In this document: positions 62,974 to 64,000 of the stretch, one piece after another | Layout of the letters: each line of letters begins with the position of its first letter | Position numbering within the stretch: the first letter of the stretch is position 1 | NCBI RefSeq assembly: GCF_003390375.1 | Contig: NZ_QUOT01000001.1 | Location: 1,116,001-1,180,000, forward strand | Length of the DNA: 64,000 nt | From: Thalassotalea euphylliae | GTDB lineage: Bacteria; Pseudomonadota; Gammaproteobacteria; Enterobacterales; Alteromonadaceae | Reading direction: 5' to 3' | Notes under the pieces: model-generated | The model's input: the letters and a program-made list of their open reading frames with translations, nothing else | Told to the model about the DNA's origin: nothing | Database searches by the model: none | Made by a program: the position numbers and the translations under genes

Positions 62974-63633
62974 TTGACTAAAACGCTAGTTATTCGACAG
63001 TTAGCACAAGCAGAGTACACGCAAGTATGGCAAGCCATGCAAAAGTTCACCGATGAGCGTGACAAGTCAAGCTTAGACGAACTGTGGTTAGTAGAGCATC
63101 CGCCCGTGTTTACTCAAGGGCAAGCCGGTAAAGAAGAGCATTTACTTGCGCCAGGGGAAATCCCAGTTGTACAAGTTGACCGTGGCGGACAAGTGACTTA
63201 CCACGGTCCCGGCCAGCAAGTTATCTATGTCATGATCGATCTTAGACGCCGGAAAATGGGTGTCCGAGAACTGGTTACCCTAATTGAAAATGCGATAGTT
63301 AATACCCTCGCAGAATATGATATTGACGCCTACCCAAGGCCAGATGCCCCAGGTGTCTATGTCGATGGCAAAAAAGTCGCTTCGCTTGGCTTACGGATTC
63401 GCAAAGGCTGTTCATTCCACGGGTTAGCGCTCAATGTTAATATGGATTTATCACCATTTTTGCGCATCAATCCTTGTGGTTATAACGATTTAGAGATTAT
63501 TCAAAGTGCTGATTTAAATGGTCCGAAAACCGTTGAGCAAGCAGGTCAAGGGCTGGTCAAACATTTAAGCGCACTACTTGAAGCCGACAAGCTTCAGTAT
63601 CAAACAGGTTTGGAACAACAATATGACAATTAA
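62974..63633 (+). CDS. lipB: Octanoyl-[acyl-carrier-protein]:protein octanoyltransferase
   Basis: 219 residues. Family signature VDRGGQVTYHGPGQ (about 69-82), the catalytic Lys in KKVASLGLRIRKG and Cys in NPCGY. It moves octanoate from ACP to lipoate-dependent enzymes. The start is a TTG with a modest GG-rich signal upstream. Overlaps lipA by 11 bases. Confidence 0.96.
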   Translation: MTKTLVIRQLAQAEYTQVWQAMQKFTDERDKSSLDELWLVEHPPVFTQGQAGKEEHLLAPGEIPVVQVDRGGQVTYHGPGQQVIYVMIDLRRRKMGVRELVTLIENAIVNTLAEYDIDAYPRPDAPGVYVDGKKVASLGLRIRKGCSFHGLALNVNMDLSPFLRINPCGYNDLEIIQSADLNGPKTVEQAGQGLVKHLSALLEADKLQYQTGLEQQYDN

Positions 63634-64000
63634 ATCTTCACGTATGGAGCCCGGCGTTAAGTTACGCGACGCAGAGAAAATGGCCCATATCCCAATTAAA
63701 GTCGTACCTTCAGAGCGTGAAACTATGCTGCGTAAACCAGAGTGGTTGCGCATCAAACTACCGCGTACTACTGAAAAAATCGATCAAGTCAAGGCTGGCT
63801 TACGCAAGCACGGTTTGCACTCAGTATGTGAAGAAGCTTCATGCCCTAACCTGTCAGAGTGCTTCAATCACGGTACCGCCACCTTTATGATCTTAGGTGA
63901 CATTTGTACCCGTCGCTGCCCGTTCTGTGATGTAGCTCATGGTCGCCCGCTAAAGCCAGACGCAGAAGAGCCGAAAAAATTGGCACTTACGCTTAAAGAC
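63623..64000 (+). CDS. lipA: Lipoyl synthase, cut by the window's right edge
   Basis: The first 126 codons are present. The auxiliary iron-sulfur cluster motif CEEASCPNLSEC and the radical-SAM motif CTRRCPFC are both visible. LipA inserts two sulfur atoms into octanoyl groups placed by LipB. The ATG lies inside the 3' end of lipB, so the genes are coupled. Confidence 0.97.
   Translation, partial: MTIKSSRMEPGVKLRDAEKMAHIPIKVVPSERETMLRKPEWLRIKLPRTTEKIDQVKAGLRKHGLHSVCEEASCPNLSECFNHGTATFMILGDICTRRCPFCDVAHGRPLKPDAEEPKKLALTLKD

Noticed and set aside
1..64000. tRNA, rRNA or phage genes
   Set aside because: I looked for these by eye and saw none; a covariance-model search would be decisive.

Overview
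The window is chromosomal DNA of a gammaproteobacterium, most likely a marine member of the Alteromonadales (Colwellia/Thalassotalea-like). Three things support this: the conserved block leuS-lptE-holA-nadD-rsfS-rlmH-mrdA-mrdB-rlpA-dacA-ybeD-lipB-lipA, preceded by a ybeL-type gene; the acrylate regulator/reductase pair acuR-acuI, typical of bacteria exposed to DMSP; and moderately AT-rich DNA with many regulators, chemoreceptors and efflux pumps. I see no tRNA, rRNA, CRISPR, phage or intact transposase. The placement is inferred from gene content and was not tested by a search.

Region 1 (1-9.5 kb): the end of a chemoreceptor, an OmpR-type two-component system, a membrane-anchored alpha/beta hydrolase paired with a secreted DJ-1/PfpI-like protein, an AbgT-family transporter, and a di-heme cytochrome c fused to a rhodanese domain. 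Region 2 (9-16.5 kb): a TetR regulator diverges from an RND adaptor/RND pump/six-helix ABC membrane protein operon. Two matching operator-like palindromes lie between them. Two AT-rich orphan genes follow, one with a 45-bp internal duplication. Region 3 (16.8-24.6 kb): acuR-acuI with matching operators, gamma-glutamylcyclotransferase, a secreted M17 aminopeptidase, a peroxiredoxin-mdaB pair divergent from an HxlR regulator, dodecin, a LysR regulator and the yefM-yoeB toxin-antitoxin pair with a 12-bp-phased operator.

Region 4 (24.6-41.3 kb) is rich in redox and electrophile-stress functions: a MexEF-like efflux pair with a divergent LysR gene and a downstream MDR oxidoreductase, type II NADH dehydrogenase, an AraC regulator between a FISUMP-domain gene and an SDR gene that share a 37-bp upstream element, a LysR regulator divergent from a flavodoxin-fold/NTF2 fusion, and two tandem old-yellow-enzyme genes. 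Region 5 (41.3-50.4 kb): two chemoreceptors facing each other across a bidirectional terminator, a small DUF2897-like membrane protein, ppiC, beta-carbonic anhydrase, a structured MITE-like element, a LonB-type protease and a ybeL-like zinc-ribbon protein. Region 6 (50.7-64 kb) is the housekeeping block for leucyl-tRNA synthesis, LPS assembly, replication, NAD synthesis, ribosome maturation, cell-wall elongation and lipoate synthesis. lipA is cut by the right edge.

The most notable unexplained signals are: the shared 37-bp element flanking the AraC gene; an ATPase-less ABC membrane protein built into an RND operon; 13-bp tandem repeats in two non-coding gaps of the same cell-wall operon, one occupying the place of the rlpA ribosome-binding site; and the nested-inverted-repeat element at 46999-47263. 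Several genes (the response regulator, holA, rsfS, lipB) appear to start at TTG.
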